Below, piece by piece: positions 39,208 through 48,074 of a stretch of 64,000 bases of DNA. The notes below the pieces were generated by a model. It was given only the letters and a program-made list of their open reading frames with translations. It was not told the DNA's origin and made no database searches. Numbering within the stretch: the first letter of the stretch is position 1; each line of letters opens with the position of its first letter. The DNA is from Mycolicibacterium chubuense NBB4. Its GTDB lineage: Bacteria > Actinomycetota > Actinomycetes > Mycobacteriales > Mycobacteriaceae. The stretch covers positions 3,596,001 to 3,660,000 of the forward strand of contig NC_018027.1 of assembly GCF_000266905.1 (NCBI RefSeq), read 5' to 3'. Position numbers and translations under genes: made by a program.

Positions 39208-39250
39208 GTTGGTACTCCTCTATCGGTGTTCTCGGGGTGGGTGTCGCTGG

Positions 39251-39324
39251 TCGGGGTGACAGGATTTGAACCTGCGGCCTTCCGCTCCCAAAGCGGATGC
39301 GCTACCAAGCTGCGCTACACCCCG
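39251..39324 (-). tRNA. tRNA-Pro (anticodon TGG)
   Basis: On the minus strand it starts CGGGGTGTAGCGCAG and its acceptor pairs with CACCCCG. The anticodon arm TCCGC-TTTGGGA-GCGGA gives anticodon TGG, reading CCA/CCN. The T-arm contains GGTTCAAATCC. No CCA is encoded. It lies just upstream of tig, as in other mycobacteria. Confidence 0.96.
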
Positions 39325-39491
39325 GTCGTCGCTGTTCACGCCCGCGCGCAGCGCCAGACCACCGGCGATACTACGTGGTGGGGACGCATCCCCCACAACC
39401 GAAGTCCCCGGTGACGCCATGGGGGCATCGATTGGATCGAAGTGAGGTCAGCCCGGTACAGTCTGCCGGTACTGTCAGCACGGCAGGACAT

Positions 39492-39565
39492 GCGGGCGTA
39501 GCTCAATGGTAGAGCCCTAGTCTTCCAAACTAGCTACGCGGGTTCGATTCCCGTCGCCCGCTCCA
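39492..39565 (+). tRNA. tRNA-Gly (anticodon TCC), phage-attachment-type site
   Basis: Starts GCGGGCGTAGCTCAATGG; acceptor pairs with CGCCCGC and CCA is encoded. The anticodon arm CTAGT-CTTCCAA-ACTAG gives TCC, reading GGA. From memory, this tRNA gene next to tig is the integration site of mycobacteriophage L5 and relatives, whose core begins TCTTCCAAACTAGC in the anticodon region. Degraded genes lie immediately downstream. Confidence 0.96.
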
Positions 39566-39816
39566 CCGGGACCAGCGCACGGTCGAACGGAAGCCCCTTC
39601 GCCCCGCTCGGCGGTCCCTTATCGGTCCCGTACCGGGCGCGTGTCCGACGCGCCGAATGTTGCTCCTGAGGCAGTTGTGGCTGTGTCTGATGTTGCATCG
39701 TGCGTCAGCCCGCACCCCCCGGGGTGTCGCACTGACTCGAACAACCCGAAAGAAAGACCGAAGGCAAGCCGGCCAAGCGCACGCGGCTGCCCGCCCCTTC
39801 CCGAACATCTCGTTCG
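39566..39816. other. Non-coding strip after tRNA-Gly
   Basis: About 250 bases directly downstream of the tRNA with stop codons in frames and no clear gene. It leads into the decayed gene remnants at 39817 and is likely part of the same former insertion. Confidence 0.4.
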
Positions 39817-40200
39817 ATGACGCGCTGGTTTTGGCGAGCCAAGTCAGGAGCAGGCTCCGGGCAGAAGACCCGTCGCCTGACCCTTGTCGATGCATTGGAG
39901 AGGTCGCCCGACAGTGGGCTGACGCGGAAGCTGATCACCGGCAGAGTGCAGTACGGCCTAACGACCGGCGGCTACTCCGCCGAGTTCCTGGACCTGACGG
40001 ATGAGGGACGGCAGCGTCTGACCTCGCAGCGTCCGCGCGAGCGAAGCGACGCGCTCAGATCAATCTCGCGATCACGCGGATCGACAGCTTCAAGACCGTC
40101 TGCCACAAGGACAAGGGTGGTCGGCTTCCGGCCAGCGACGTGATGCGGGACAGCTTCATCGAAGCGGGCATCGACGCCGATATGGCGAATCAACCCTCGT
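39817..40200 (+). pseudogene. Frameshifted gene remnant near tRNA-Gly
   Basis: Coding-like sequence that changes frame. One frame carries RRLTLVDALERSPDSG followed by TRKLITGRVQYGLTTGGYSA and LDLTDEGRQRL (39860-40020); after a frameshift, INLAITRIDSFKTVCHKDKG and RLPASDVMRDSFIEAGIDAD follow (40059-40180). Both look like pieces of one conserved protein, of a type often found with mobile or defence-like genes, but I cannot name the family. No intact frame spans them. Confidence 0.6.
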
Positions 40201-40394
40201 CTCCGTCGATGCCGCTATCGATGACATGGACGCCGACCCCTCGGCTGCGGCTTCTCCTGCAAGTAATGCCGCCGGTGGCCGCGATGTGTTGGCGGCCAAC
40301 GTGATTCAGTTCCGATCGTTGGGCGCCTCCAAGAACGCGGCCTCCGCACCTACATCCGCGGGCAACGCTCCGCGAGCCGCTCTGTCCCCAAATT

Positions 40395-40563
40395 TGGTTC
40401 ATCGTGTCACCTATCCGGGCGGCGCTCGTCATCGCGGACCCCAGTTTCGCGAACCCGAACGTCTACTACGAGGTCGCGCTGCGCCAGGGGGTCCGCAAAC
40501 CAATGGCGCAGATGGTCCCGCAAATTGACCTCCACCGCACGGAGATTACGACGTTCGGGCCAT
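40395..40563 (+). pseudogene. Remnant of a nucleotide-hydrolase-like (NNPNVYYE) protein
   Basis: A short frame reads FIVSPIRAALVIADPSFANP then NVYYEVALRQGVRKP. This resembles the end of nucleoside deoxyribosyltransferase/TIR-like proteins, which have an IVSPI start and an ADLxxxNPNVYYELxLR motif about 60-80 residues apart; here the middle is missing. It is a deletion fragment, probably part of the same decayed insertion as the preceding remnant. Confidence 0.5.
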
Positions 40564-40725
40564 AGCTCGCCTCGGCCTCCATTGAGCCGAGTGCAGCCAT
40601 CGATGAGAAAACTCTCCGCGGCTAAAACGTAGGGAAACACCTTATTTCCTGGGCGCGCAGTTGCGCTTAGCGTCTGCACAGGTCTGCTCAACATGTGATG
40701 GGCACCCGTGTAGGAGGTATGCAGC

Positions 40726-41409
40726 ATGCTCACTGCCAATTCATTGACGCTCGGCGCGGCGGTAGTTGTCGCCGCCGGCTTGACCGGTGCAGGTCTGTCG
40801 ATCGCACCGATACCCGCCCAAGCGGCGCCCGGCGGTTGCCAGCAATTCGCCTTCAACGGGTTCACGACCATTCGGGCGACCCAGGACGGACAAGTCACCG
40901 ACATCAACTTCACGTCTAACGACCCGACGTTCAATGGGCCCGTCAGCGCACCCTCGACCGGTTTGTCCGCCCCCGGGAGCGCCGCCATCGACGGCGGTGG
41001 GCACGTCGAACTGAACGTCGCGGATGCGCAGTCGCTGATCAATTTCGCGGGCGACGTAGGCCCGGACAACAAGATTCACGGCACGCTCCACCTCCAAAAA
41101 GCGGACTTCGTGCGCGACCTTCCGGCGAATTCGCAGGGGACCGTCAAGTGCGCGAAGCAAGCGCCCAAAGAGGGCCCGACCGTGGAATATTCGCCGATTC
41201 TCGGCGGCCTCAACGTGCACGTCACTGACCGCAGCGGCACCACGTCGCAGTGCACCTACAACTCGGACGGCTTCACGCGTACGTTCCGGCTCGACGCGAA
41301 CTCGTCCACAGATCTGAAAATAGTGCCGGCCATTCCCAAGTTCGCCAACTGGAACGTCAAAATCACCTGCGACAACGGCGCGGTGACGGAGACGACGCAA
41401 TTCTTCTGA
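40726..41409 (+). CDS. Secreted hypothetical protein
   Basis: Exported protein of 227 residues. It begins with a signal peptide (MLTANSLTLGAAVVVAAGLT, then cleaved near AQA-APGG). The mature part is predicted to be beta-rich, has at least four Cys (GGCQQF, VKCAKQ, SQCTYN, ITCDNG) that could form two disulfides, and no enzyme motif. AGGAGGTATGCAGC lies before the ATG as a strong ribosome site. It looks intact, unlike the remnants before it. Mycobacterial relatives of this sort have unknown function; location between a tRNA and a tRNA fragment hints at acquisition. Confidence 0.72.
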   Translation: MLTANSLTLGAAVVVAAGLTGAGLSIAPIPAQAAPGGCQQFAFNGFTTIRATQDGQVTDINFTSNDPTFNGPVSAPSTGLSAPGSAAIDGGGHVELNVADAQSLINFAGDVGPDNKIHGTLHLQKADFVRDLPANSQGTVKCAKQAPKEGPTVEYSPILGGLNVHVTDRSGTTSQCTYNSDGFTRTFRLDANSSTDLKIVPAIPKFANWNVKITCDNGAVTETTQFF

Positions 41410-41466
41410 GCTAGCGGCCGCGGTGCTCGATACAGCCGGTGCTTGACCGAAACGGTCTCGTTGTCT

Positions 41467-41512
41467 GTGCCCCAGTCGGACTCGAACCGACACTGGGTGG
41501 ATTTTGAGAACG
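41467..41512 (-). other. tRNA 3'-half-like fragment
   Basis: On the minus strand TTCTCAAAATCCACCCAGTG is followed by TCGGTTCGAGTCCGA and TGGGGCA. This has a perfect T-arm (GTCGG-TTCGAGT-CCGAC), an acceptor-like 7-mer and an anticodon-loop-like CTCAAAA, but no matching 5' half. It looks like the leftover 3' end of a tRNA, as left by integration of a mobile element. Confidence 0.5.
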
Positions 41513-41666
41513 GACGACCGGCCTAGTTTTGTCCGTCCTCTGGGCAGTAAGTCGAAATCGCCGCCCGACAGAGTAAGCCGCACAATCGGCGTTCAAATCG
41601 GAGTGCGCGCTCACAAAGCCCGCGATGTCGTCGACAGCACCATCACGCCCCACTCGCGACTACTCG

Positions 41667-43268
41667 TCACGGGGCCGGCCGACCAAGAGAACTGATTCGA
41701 GCTTCTCCGTTGCGACCGGTCGCCGGGGCGAGGCGGGCGACTCCGCGCAGGATCCACGGCGTCCGCCTGGCCATCGCGGCGACGGCGCGGTCCGAGCGGC
41801 GCATCGCGGACCGGGGCCCGGGAGTGGGCGTCGACACCAGCTCCGCCTCGGCCGATCCGGCCCGCGGACCGTGGCGGTCGACCGCCAGCAGTTGCCACGT
41901 ACCGGGCACGCCGCGCAACTCGACGCTGCCGCGGTTCTCGAAGCCGATGCCCGAGCCGACCACCAGGTCGCGCACGGTTCGCGACACGAGGATCTCGCCG
42001 GCGCCGGCCTGCGCGCAGATCCGCGCCGCGATGTGCACGGCGATGCCGCCGACGTCGGCGTCGAGCAGCGCGCACTCGCCGGTGTGGATCCCGGCGCGGA
42101 TTTGGATGCCGAGTGTTTCGGCGTCGGTGCGCAACGCCTCGGCGCAGCGAATGGCGCGCGTCGGGGCGTCGAAGGTGACGAGGTGGCCGTCGCCGGTGTG
42201 CTGTACCACCGTGCCGCCGAATCGTCGCGTCACGTCGGCGGTGATCTCCCGGAAACGCTGCAGCACCGCACGCCACCGCTCGTCCCCGGTGGCCGCCGCG
42301 TGTTGGGTGGACGCGACGATGTCGGTGAACAGCACCGTGCGCAGGGCGCGATGTGCCTGTGCGGGTACGGCGTGGCTGCCGGTGAGGAACTCCTCGATCT
42401 CGGACAGGATCCTGTCCGGGTCGCTGAACCAGGGCAGGTGATCGGCGCTGTCGACCTCCAGGTAGCGCGCGCCCGGGATGTGGTCGGCAAAATATCGGCC
42501 CGCCTGCACCGGTACGACAAGGTCTCCGCGGGCATGGACGACCAGGGTCGGCGCGGTGATCGTAGGCAGAATCGGCCGGATGTCGATTCGGAACGTCGCT
42601 TCCATGGACGCGCGCGCCATCCCGGGGCTGGCGCACATGCGCTCGAACATGGCGAGCATCGGTTGGAAGCGGGCGTACGCCGACGGCGCGGTGATGCTGA
42701 ACGTCGCGCCGCTGCCCCAATGCCAACGGACCGAGCGGGCCATCTCCTGCAGTCGGGCGATCTGCTCCAGCGACGGCATGTAGCGCTCCCCCAACTCCGG
42801 GTAGAGCTCGCGGGTCCGGTCCCACAGCTCGATCGGGTCACACTCGGCGTCATCCCATTCCCTCATGAACGCGTAGAACGGATAGGAGTCGACGAGGATC
42901 AACGCCCGTGTTCGCTCCGGTCGCGTTGCCGCGAAAACGCTGGCCGCGAATCCGCCGTCACTCATGCCGAAGAGAACAGCCCGTTCGAAGCCGACGGCAT
43001 CCATGACGGCTTCGATCTCGGTCGCTCGATCATCCACCGTGCGAATGCGCGGGGCAGGGTCCGACAGCCCGACGCCCGCCTTGTCGAAGACGACGATCCG
43101 ACAGAAGCCGGCGAGCTGATCGAAGAAGGCTTTGAATTCGGGGATGGTCCACCATAATTCGATGTGGGTGACGAAAGGTCCGACGAAGACCAGCTCGATC
43201 GGTCCGTCGCCGAATACCTGAAACGCCAGACTGAGATCACCGCACGGTGCGTATGACGTCTCCGCCAC
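41667..43268 (-). CDS. Alpha/beta-hydrolase fused to adenylate/guanylate cyclase (LipJ-like)
   Basis: Two-domain protein of about 533 residues, same architecture as M. tuberculosis Rv1900c (LipJ). Residues to about 270 form an alpha/beta hydrolase with FDKAGVGLSDP and a nucleophile elbow GMSDGG; from about 280 a class III cyclase domain begins (TVLFTDIVASTQHAAATGDE), with Mg-binding FTDIV, GDGHLVTF and GIHTGE motifs and a closing RELRGVPG-type segment. A basic tail of about 60 residues follows. GTG at 43268 gives a compact N-terminus; 43301 is an alternative. It probably couples a sensed ester or lipid to cyclic nucleotide output. Confidence 0.87.
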   Translation of the reverse strand: MAETSYAPCGDLSLAFQVFGDGPIELVFVGPFVTHIELWWTIPEFKAFFDQLAGFCRIVVFDKAGVGLSDPAPRIRTVDDRATEIEAVMDAVGFERAVLFGMSDGGFAASVFAATRPERTRALILVDSYPFYAFMREWDDAECDPIELWDRTRELYPELGERYMPSLEQIARLQEMARSVRWHWGSGATFSITAPSAYARFQPMLAMFERMCASPGMARASMEATFRIDIRPILPTITAPTLVVHARGDLVVPVQAGRYFADHIPGARYLEVDSADHLPWFSDPDRILSEIEEFLTGSHAVPAQAHRALRTVLFTDIVASTQHAAATGDERWRAVLQRFREITADVTRRFGGTVVQHTGDGHLVTFDAPTRAIRCAEALRTDAETLGIQIRAGIHTGECALLDADVGGIAVHIAARICAQAGAGEILVSRTVRDLVVGSGIGFENRGSVELRGVPGTWQLLAVDRHGPRAGSAEAELVSTPTPGPRSAMRRSDRAVAAMARRTPWILRGVARLAPATGRNGEARISSLGRPAP

Positions 43269-43644
43269 GCCATGAGCGTACTGACGCCCGACGGCACGCA
43301 TACCGGCTTTGGCGCAGCCCGGCGGCCGGACCGGACCGCGTGTGCAGTAAATATTTGCCCCACGAGGCGAAACTGCAGTAGGCCACTACTGATCCGCGTT
43401 GCGCCGGCCCAGCAACTCCACGATGTGCCGTTCGAGCCGCCAAACGAAGAATCCTCGGCCGCGATGGATAGTTCGCGTCCCCCGCGGGTAGCTGCTATGC
43501 ACCGCGGATCGGGAGGATGACACGTGGAGGATCGCGCAGGGCCCCTGTTACTCGGGGCGGCAATGCAAAACCTGCTCGCGCAGGCACGGTGCCCGTCGGC
43601 GGCGCGGCGCAGGCAACACGCCGACGCGGTCGGACGGTGAGCCC
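43269..43644. other. Intergenic region, divergent promoters
   Basis: About 375 bases between two divergent genes, the cyclase fusion and the metallo-hydrolase. It must hold their promoters. No clear hairpin, palindrome or small gene was recognised. Confidence 0.45.
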
Positions 43645-44451
43645 GTGCAGATCGATGTGACGTTCATCGGCAACGCCACCACGCTCATCCGGTGCGGCGA
43701 CATCACGGTGCTGACCGACCCCAATTTCCTGCACCAGGGACAGCACGCCTATCTCGGTTACGGCCTGTGGTCGAAACGGCTTCGGCCACCGGCGCTTTCG
43801 ATAGATCAGCTACCGCGCCTGGACGCCGTGGTGCTGTCCCACATGCATGGCGACCACTGGGACCGGGTGGCCGAACGCCGGCTGGACCGCACGCTCCCGA
43901 TCATCACGACCCACCACGCCGCAAAACGCCTGAGGCACCGAGGGTTCGAAACGACCAAGGGGCTGAGCACATGGGACGCCGTCGTGATCGATCGCGGCGC
44001 GACGCGCGTGACGATGACGGCGCTGCCCGGCCGGCATGCGCCGACTCCCCTGAACCGGCTGTTGCCGCCGGTGATGGGCACCATGCTGGAATTCGGACCC
44101 GTCGACGGCGGGCAGAGGCGACGCCTGTACGTCTCCGGCGACACCCTGCTCATCGACGAGCTTCGCGAGATCCCGGTCCGGTTCTCGTCGATCGACGCGG
44201 GCGTCCTGCACCTCGGAGGCACCCGGCTTCCCGCGGGCAACCGGCTTCCCTTCGGCGTGACGGTGACGATGGACGGTCGTCAGGGCGCCGAGACGGTCGA
44301 GCGGCTGCGGCTGCCGAAGGTGATTCCCGTCCACTTCGACGACTACGGCGTATTCGCCTCTCCACGTTCGGACTTCGTCACCGCCATGGCGGAGCGCGGG
44401 CTCGGTGAGCGCATCGTCGACGTCGAGCGCGGCCACACCGTGACGGTGTGA
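43645..44451 (+). CDS. Metallo-beta-lactamase-fold hydrolase
   Basis: Zinc hydrolase of 268 residues, UlaG/NAPE-PLD-like. The metal motif is SHMHGDHWD near residue 70, with further His in the GRHAP region and H-F-D near the C-terminus (VIPVHFDDYG). The N-terminus IDVTFIGNATTLIRCGDITV is typical for this subgroup, which tends to act on lactones or phospholipid-type substrates. It starts with a GTG and is not obviously in an operon. The substrate is unknown. Confidence 0.83.
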   Translation: MQIDVTFIGNATTLIRCGDITVLTDPNFLHQGQHAYLGYGLWSKRLRPPALSIDQLPRLDAVVLSHMHGDHWDRVAERRLDRTLPIITTHHAAKRLRHRGFETTKGLSTWDAVVIDRGATRVTMTALPGRHAPTPLNRLLPPVMGTMLEFGPVDGGQRRRLYVSGDTLLIDELREIPVRFSSIDAGVLHLGGTRLPAGNRLPFGVTVTMDGRQGAETVERLRLPKVIPVHFDDYGVFASPRSDFVTAMAERGLGERIVDVERGHTVTV

Positions 44452-44504
44452 CCGCGCTCGCAGGTCTCGACGGGCCAGTGCTTCCTGTCGGTACGCTGTG
44501 AGCC

Positions 44505-45326
44505 ATGAACGGCGCACTGCTCGTCCTCATCGTCCTGGTCGTCGCGGCCATCGCCTTCGCCGTGTACGCGTCGTCGAAGGCGTCGAGTCAGCGCAACGCG
44601 GCCTCGCTGGCCGACGCCAAGGCCGACGCGCGTCGCGTCATCGAGCGGCTCGGCGGCCAGGTGTTCGCCCTGACCGGGAACGACGACGCGGCCAAGCAGG
44701 CGCTCGCCGATGCGTCGGAGCGCTACACCGCGGCGTCGTCGCAGATCGATCAGGCCACCACGGCGCGTCAGGCCGCGCTGGCCAAGGAGAGCGCGATGGA
44801 GGGGCTGTATTACGTCCGGGCCGCCCGCTCGGCGATGGGCATGGACCCCGGACCGGAGCTGGAGTCGCTGTCAGGTCAGCGGTCGGCGGGCGTCGTCACC
44901 GAGGACCGCAGAGTCGACTTCAACGGGCGTCAGATCGAGGCGTCGCCGATCCCCTCGCAGCGCACGCCGAACTACTACCCCGGCGGCCGGGTCGCCGGGC
45001 GTCCGGTGCCGGCGGGCTGGTACTCCGAGCCGTGGTGGAAGCCGGCGCTGGTGGCCGGCGCCTGGGGCGTGGGATCGGCTCTGCTGTTCAGCACGCTGTT
45101 CTCCGGCATGTCAGGGGTGGGCTACGACGCGCAGGCGTTCGAGAACGGCTACGGGGACGGCTTTCAGGAGGGCTTCGAGCAGGGCCAGCTCGACGACGGC
45201 GGCTTCGACGGCGGCGACCCCGGTGGCGGCGGTTGGGACGGCGGCGGCTGGGACGGCGGCGGCTGGGACGGCGGCGGCAACGATTGGGGCGGTGGCGATT
45301 TCGGTGGCGGCGGGTTCGACTTCTAG
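44505..45326 (+). CDS. Membrane-anchored protein with Gly-rich tail
   Basis: Protein of 273 residues. An N-terminal membrane helix (LLVLIVLVVAAIAFAVYA) is followed by an Ala-rich, probably coiled-coil region to about residue 105, then a Pro-containing stretch, a second hydrophobic segment (WKPALVAGAWGVGSALLFST), and a tail of WDGGGWDGGG-type repeats. It is conserved in mycobacteria as far as I recall; no catalytic motif is seen. A structural or envelope-associated role is only inference. The tail DNA is a short GGC-rich repeat. Confidence 0.78.
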   Translation: MNGALLVLIVLVVAAIAFAVYASSKASSQRNAASLADAKADARRVIERLGGQVFALTGNDDAAKQALADASERYTAASSQIDQATTARQAALAKESAMEGLYYVRAARSAMGMDPGPELESLSGQRSAGVVTEDRRVDFNGRQIEASPIPSQRTPNYYPGGRVAGRPVPAGWYSEPWWKPALVAGAWGVGSALLFSTLFSGMSGVGYDAQAFENGYGDGFQEGFEQGQLDDGGFDGGDPGGGGWDGGGWDGGGWDGGGNDWGGGDFGGGGFDF

Positions 45327-45465
45327 ACCCCTGCCCTCCACTCCGGCCGCCACGCCTGCCTCCTGCCGATCAAGAGGCGCTCGGCATCCTCCGCACGGCC
45401 CCCTTCGGCGGCGTCGCGCACCCCGCTCGGCCTCATAGGTCCCGGCGCGCGCGTAGCTCTACACG

Positions 45466-46266
45466 CTAGGTCTGGCAGGTGGGGCACCAGAACAGATTGC
45501 GGCCCTCCAGCACCTCTGTCCGGATCGGCGTTCCGCAGATGCGGCAGGGCTCCCCCGCACGGCGGTAGACGTAGGTCCGCGGCCGCCTCGGTCCGTAGGA
45601 CGGGGCGCCGTGATCGTCCTGGGGACGGACGGTGATGATCCGGCCCTTCCGGACGCCGACATTCATCAGCTCGACCAGATCGGTCCACGCGTCGGCGAAC
45701 TCGCTCTCCTCCATCCCGGTGCCGAGTCGGTGAGGATCGATCCGGTGCCGGTAGAGCAGTTCGTTGCGATAGACGTTGCCGATGCCCGCGATGATGGTCT
45801 GATCCATCAGCAGCGCCCCGATCACGCGGCGAGACTTGCTGATTCGAGCCCAGGCCGTGGCCGGATCGGCGTCTTTGCGCAGCGGGTCGGGACCCAGCCG
45901 CGCCAAGATCGCCGAAACCTCTGCCTCGTTGACGACCTCGCAGGCGGTGGGCCCGCGTAAGTCGGTGCCGCGTTCGGTGCCGACGATGCGCATGCGCACC
46001 TGCCCGACCGGCTCGGGGACGCCCGCATCGACACGGAAATCGGCGAACTTGCCGTAGAGCCCGAGGTGGACGTGCACGATGCGGCCACCCGCGTAGTGGT
46101 GGAACAGGTGCTTACCCCACGCGCTGGCCCGGTCGAACCGGCGCCCGTTGACCGCGTCGGCGCCGTCGACGAACCGGCCCTGCGGACTGCTGACCGCAAC
46201 GTACTGCCCCCGGAAAATCCTGTGGTGCTGCCGCGCCAGCCGATGGACGGTGTGACCTTCGGGCAT
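45466..46266 (-). CDS. nei2: Formamidopyrimidine/Nei-type DNA glycosylase
   Basis: Base-excision repair glycosylase/AP lyase of 266 residues. It starts MPEGHTVHRLA, giving the Pro2 nucleophile and Glu3 of the Fpg/Nei family. A helix-two-turn-helix segment (QTIIAGIGNVYRNELL) is mid-C-terminal, and a zinc finger of four Cys ends the protein (CRICGTPIRTE, then CPTC). It matches mycobacterial Nei2 (Rv2464c) by position next to rpiB, with three bases between. Confidence 0.93.
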   Translation of the reverse strand: MPEGHTVHRLARQHHRIFRGQYVAVSSPQGRFVDGADAVNGRRFDRASAWGKHLFHHYAGGRIVHVHLGLYGKFADFRVDAGVPEPVGQVRMRIVGTERGTDLRGPTACEVVNEAEVSAILARLGPDPLRKDADPATAWARISKSRRVIGALLMDQTIIAGIGNVYRNELLYRHRIDPHRLGTGMEESEFADAWTDLVELMNVGVRKGRIITVRPQDDHGAPSYGPRRPRTYVYRRAGEPCRICGTPIRTEVLEGRNLFWCPTCQT

Positions 46267-46269
46267 CGC

Positions 46270-46743
46270 CTAGGCGCCGGGCACCGGCGGGGCCACGTGC
46301 GTCTTCTCGTACTCGGTGAGGATGTCGATACGGCGTTGGTGGCGCGGGGCTTCCGACCACTTGGTGGTGAGGAACGCATCGACGATCGCCAACGCCTCCT
46401 CGGTGGAATGCATGCGGCCGCCGATACCGATGAGCTGAGCGTTGTTGTGCTCGCGGGCCAGCGAGGCGGTCTCGACGCTCCACCCCAGCGCACAGCGGGC
46501 ACCTGGCACCTTGTTGGCCGCGATCTGCTCACCGTTGCCGGAGCCGCCGAGCACGATTCCCAGGCTGCCCGGGTCGGCCACCGTCTTCTCCGCGGCCGCG
46601 ATGCAGAACGCGGGATAGTCGTCGTCGGCGTCGTAGTCGAACGCCCCGCAGTCGACGGGCTCGTGCCCGGTCGCCGTCAGGTGCTCGATGATGGCCTTCT
46701 TGAGCTCGTATCCGGCGTGGTCGGCCCCGAGGTAGACGCGCAT
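46270..46743 (-). CDS. rpiB: Ribose-5-phosphate isomerase B
   Basis: Pentose-phosphate enzyme of 157 residues interconverting ribose 5-phosphate and ribulose 5-phosphate. It begins MRVYLGADHAGYELKK, and the GGSGNGEQIAANKV motif carries Glu at about 75, the catalytic base used by mycobacterial RpiB in place of Cys. HNNAQLIGIGGRMHS follows as a conserved phosphate-site segment. It reads in the same direction as nei2 and likely shares its transcript. Confidence 0.96.
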   Translation of the reverse strand: MRVYLGADHAGYELKKAIIEHLTATGHEPVDCGAFDYDADDDYPAFCIAAAEKTVADPGSLGIVLGGSGNGEQIAANKVPGARCALGWSVETASLAREHNNAQLIGIGGRMHSTEEALAIVDAFLTTKWSEAPRHQRRIDILTEYEKTHVAPPVPGA

Positions 46744-46810
46744 GGCCGATACGGTAGCTCAGCGGAGGGTGATCGCGTCCAGGCCTTCCTCGATGACCTC
46801 GGACGGGTCC

Positions 46811-47254
46811 CTACTCACCGATGTCCTCGGCCCACAGATCGGGACTGGCCGCGATGAACTCGCGCATCAGCGTCACGCAGCGCTGGTCGTCGAGCACCGT
46901 CACGTCGACCCCGTGTTCGGCCAGCCAGTCGTGCCCGCCGGTGAAGGTGGAGCTCTCGCCGATCACGATCGCCCCGATGTTGAACTGGCGCACCAGGCCG
47001 CTGCAGTACCAGCAGGGCGAGAGCGTGGTGACCATGATGGTGGAGCGGTAGCCGCGCTGCCGGCCCGCGTTGCGGAATGCGTCGGTCTCGGCGTGGAGGG
47101 ACGGATCACCGAGCTGCACGCGCCGGTTGTGACCGCTGCCCAGGAGCGTGCCGTCGGCCGCGAACAGCGCCGCGCCGATGGGAATCCCGCCTTCTGCCAG
47201 ACCTTTTCGGGCCTCCTCGACCGCGACATCAAGCATCTCCAGCTGGGACTTCAT
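46811..47254 (-). CDS. Cytosine deaminase-like nucleoside deaminase
   Basis: Zinc-dependent deaminase of 147 residues starting at MKSQLEML (47254); the frame upstream to 47329 is Cys/Arg-rich and not family-like. The metal motifs are HAETDA and TTLSPCWYCSG. Its ending, DLWAEDIGE, and GIPIGAALF and VLDDQRC closely resemble yeast cytosine deaminase (FCY1) rather than tRNA adenosine deaminase (TadA). It therefore probably converts cytosine to uracil in pyrimidine salvage. It lies between rpiB and the DsbA-like gene, a place where M. tuberculosis has no such gene to my memory. Confidence 0.85.
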   Translation of the reverse strand: MKSQLEMLDVAVEEARKGLAEGGIPIGAALFAADGTLLGSGHNRRVQLGDPSLHAETDAFRNAGRQRGYRSTIMVTTLSPCWYCSGLVRQFNIGAIVIGESSTFTGGHDWLAEHGVDVTVLDDQRCVTLMREFIAASPDLWAEDIGE

Positions 47255-47346
47255 ACTTCGGCTGCGGCGATCTTCGAACGGCACAGCACAATGTAGCCCG
47301 GCGCAACCGGAGGCAAGCCGCCGGAACAACTCCGGCGCTGCAGCAC

Positions 47347-47967
47347 TCAGCCGAATTCGGGCGACTCGGTGCGGGTGCGCTTCAGTTCCCAGAAGTGCGG
47401 ATAGGACGCGAAGATCACCGACGCGTCCCAGAGCTTTCCGGCCTCCTCACCGCGGGGTATCCGGGAGAGCACGGGACCGAAGAACGCGACGCCGTTGACG
47501 TGGATCGTCGGGGTGCCGACATCCTCGCCGACGACGTCCATCCCCTCGTGGTGGCTCTTGCGCAGCGCGTCGTCGTACTTGTCGGTGCCGGCCGCCTCGG
47601 CCAGTTCGGCGGGCAGGCCCACCTCCTCGAGCGACTCGGCGATGACGCGGGTGAAGTCGGGGTCGGTTTCCGGATAGCCCTTGTCGTGGATCCTGGTGCC
47701 CATCGCGGTGTAGAGCGGGGACAGGACCTGGCGGCCCTCGCGTTGCTCGGCGGCCATCGCGACCCGCACCGGACCCCACGCCCGCGTCATCATCTTCTGG
47801 TAATCCTCGGGCAGATCCCTGCCCTCGTTGAGCACCGCGAGGCTCATGACACGGAAGTTCACCTCGATGTCGCGGACCTTCTCGACCTCGAGGATCCAGC
47901 GGGACGTGATCCAGCACCAGGGGCACAGCGGGTCGAACCAGAAACCGGCGACATCCTTGTTGGCCAT
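47347..47967 (-). CDS. DsbA-family mycothiol-dependent reductase
   Basis: Thioredoxin-fold protein of 206 residues, matching M. tuberculosis Rv2466c, a mycothiol-dependent reductase of the DsbA family. The ATG at 47967 ([19 protein letters not shown]) follows GGAGAGG at suitable spacing. The CPWC active site is at about residue 17, and the cis-Pro segment occurs in GTPTIHVNG. The insertion between is all-helical. It reduces mixed disulfides and activates some nitro compounds in M. tuberculosis; the same is likely here. Divergent from pepN. Confidence 0.93.
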   Translation of the reverse strand: MANKDVAGFWFDPLCPWCWITSRWILEVEKVRDIEVNFRVMSLAVLNEGRDLPEDYQKMMTRAWGPVRVAMAAEQREGRQVLSPLYTAMGTRIHDKGYPETDPDFTRVIAESLEEVGLPAELAEAAGTDKYDDALRKSHHEGMDVVGEDVGTPTIHVNGVAFFGPVLSRIPRGEEAGKLWDASVIFASYPHFWELKRTRTESPEFG

Positions 47968-48074
47968 CAGCGTGTCCTCTCCAATCGGGTCCAATCGGGC
48001 CGTGGCAGTCTTCCGTGGAGCACAACCGCACACGGCCGCCCCGTGTTCCCCGGCTGAGGCTAGTGTTGACGGCC

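Noticed and set aside
41467..41512. Complete tRNA gene
   Set aside because: Only the 3' half (T-arm, acceptor-like segment) is present; no pairing 5' half could be found.
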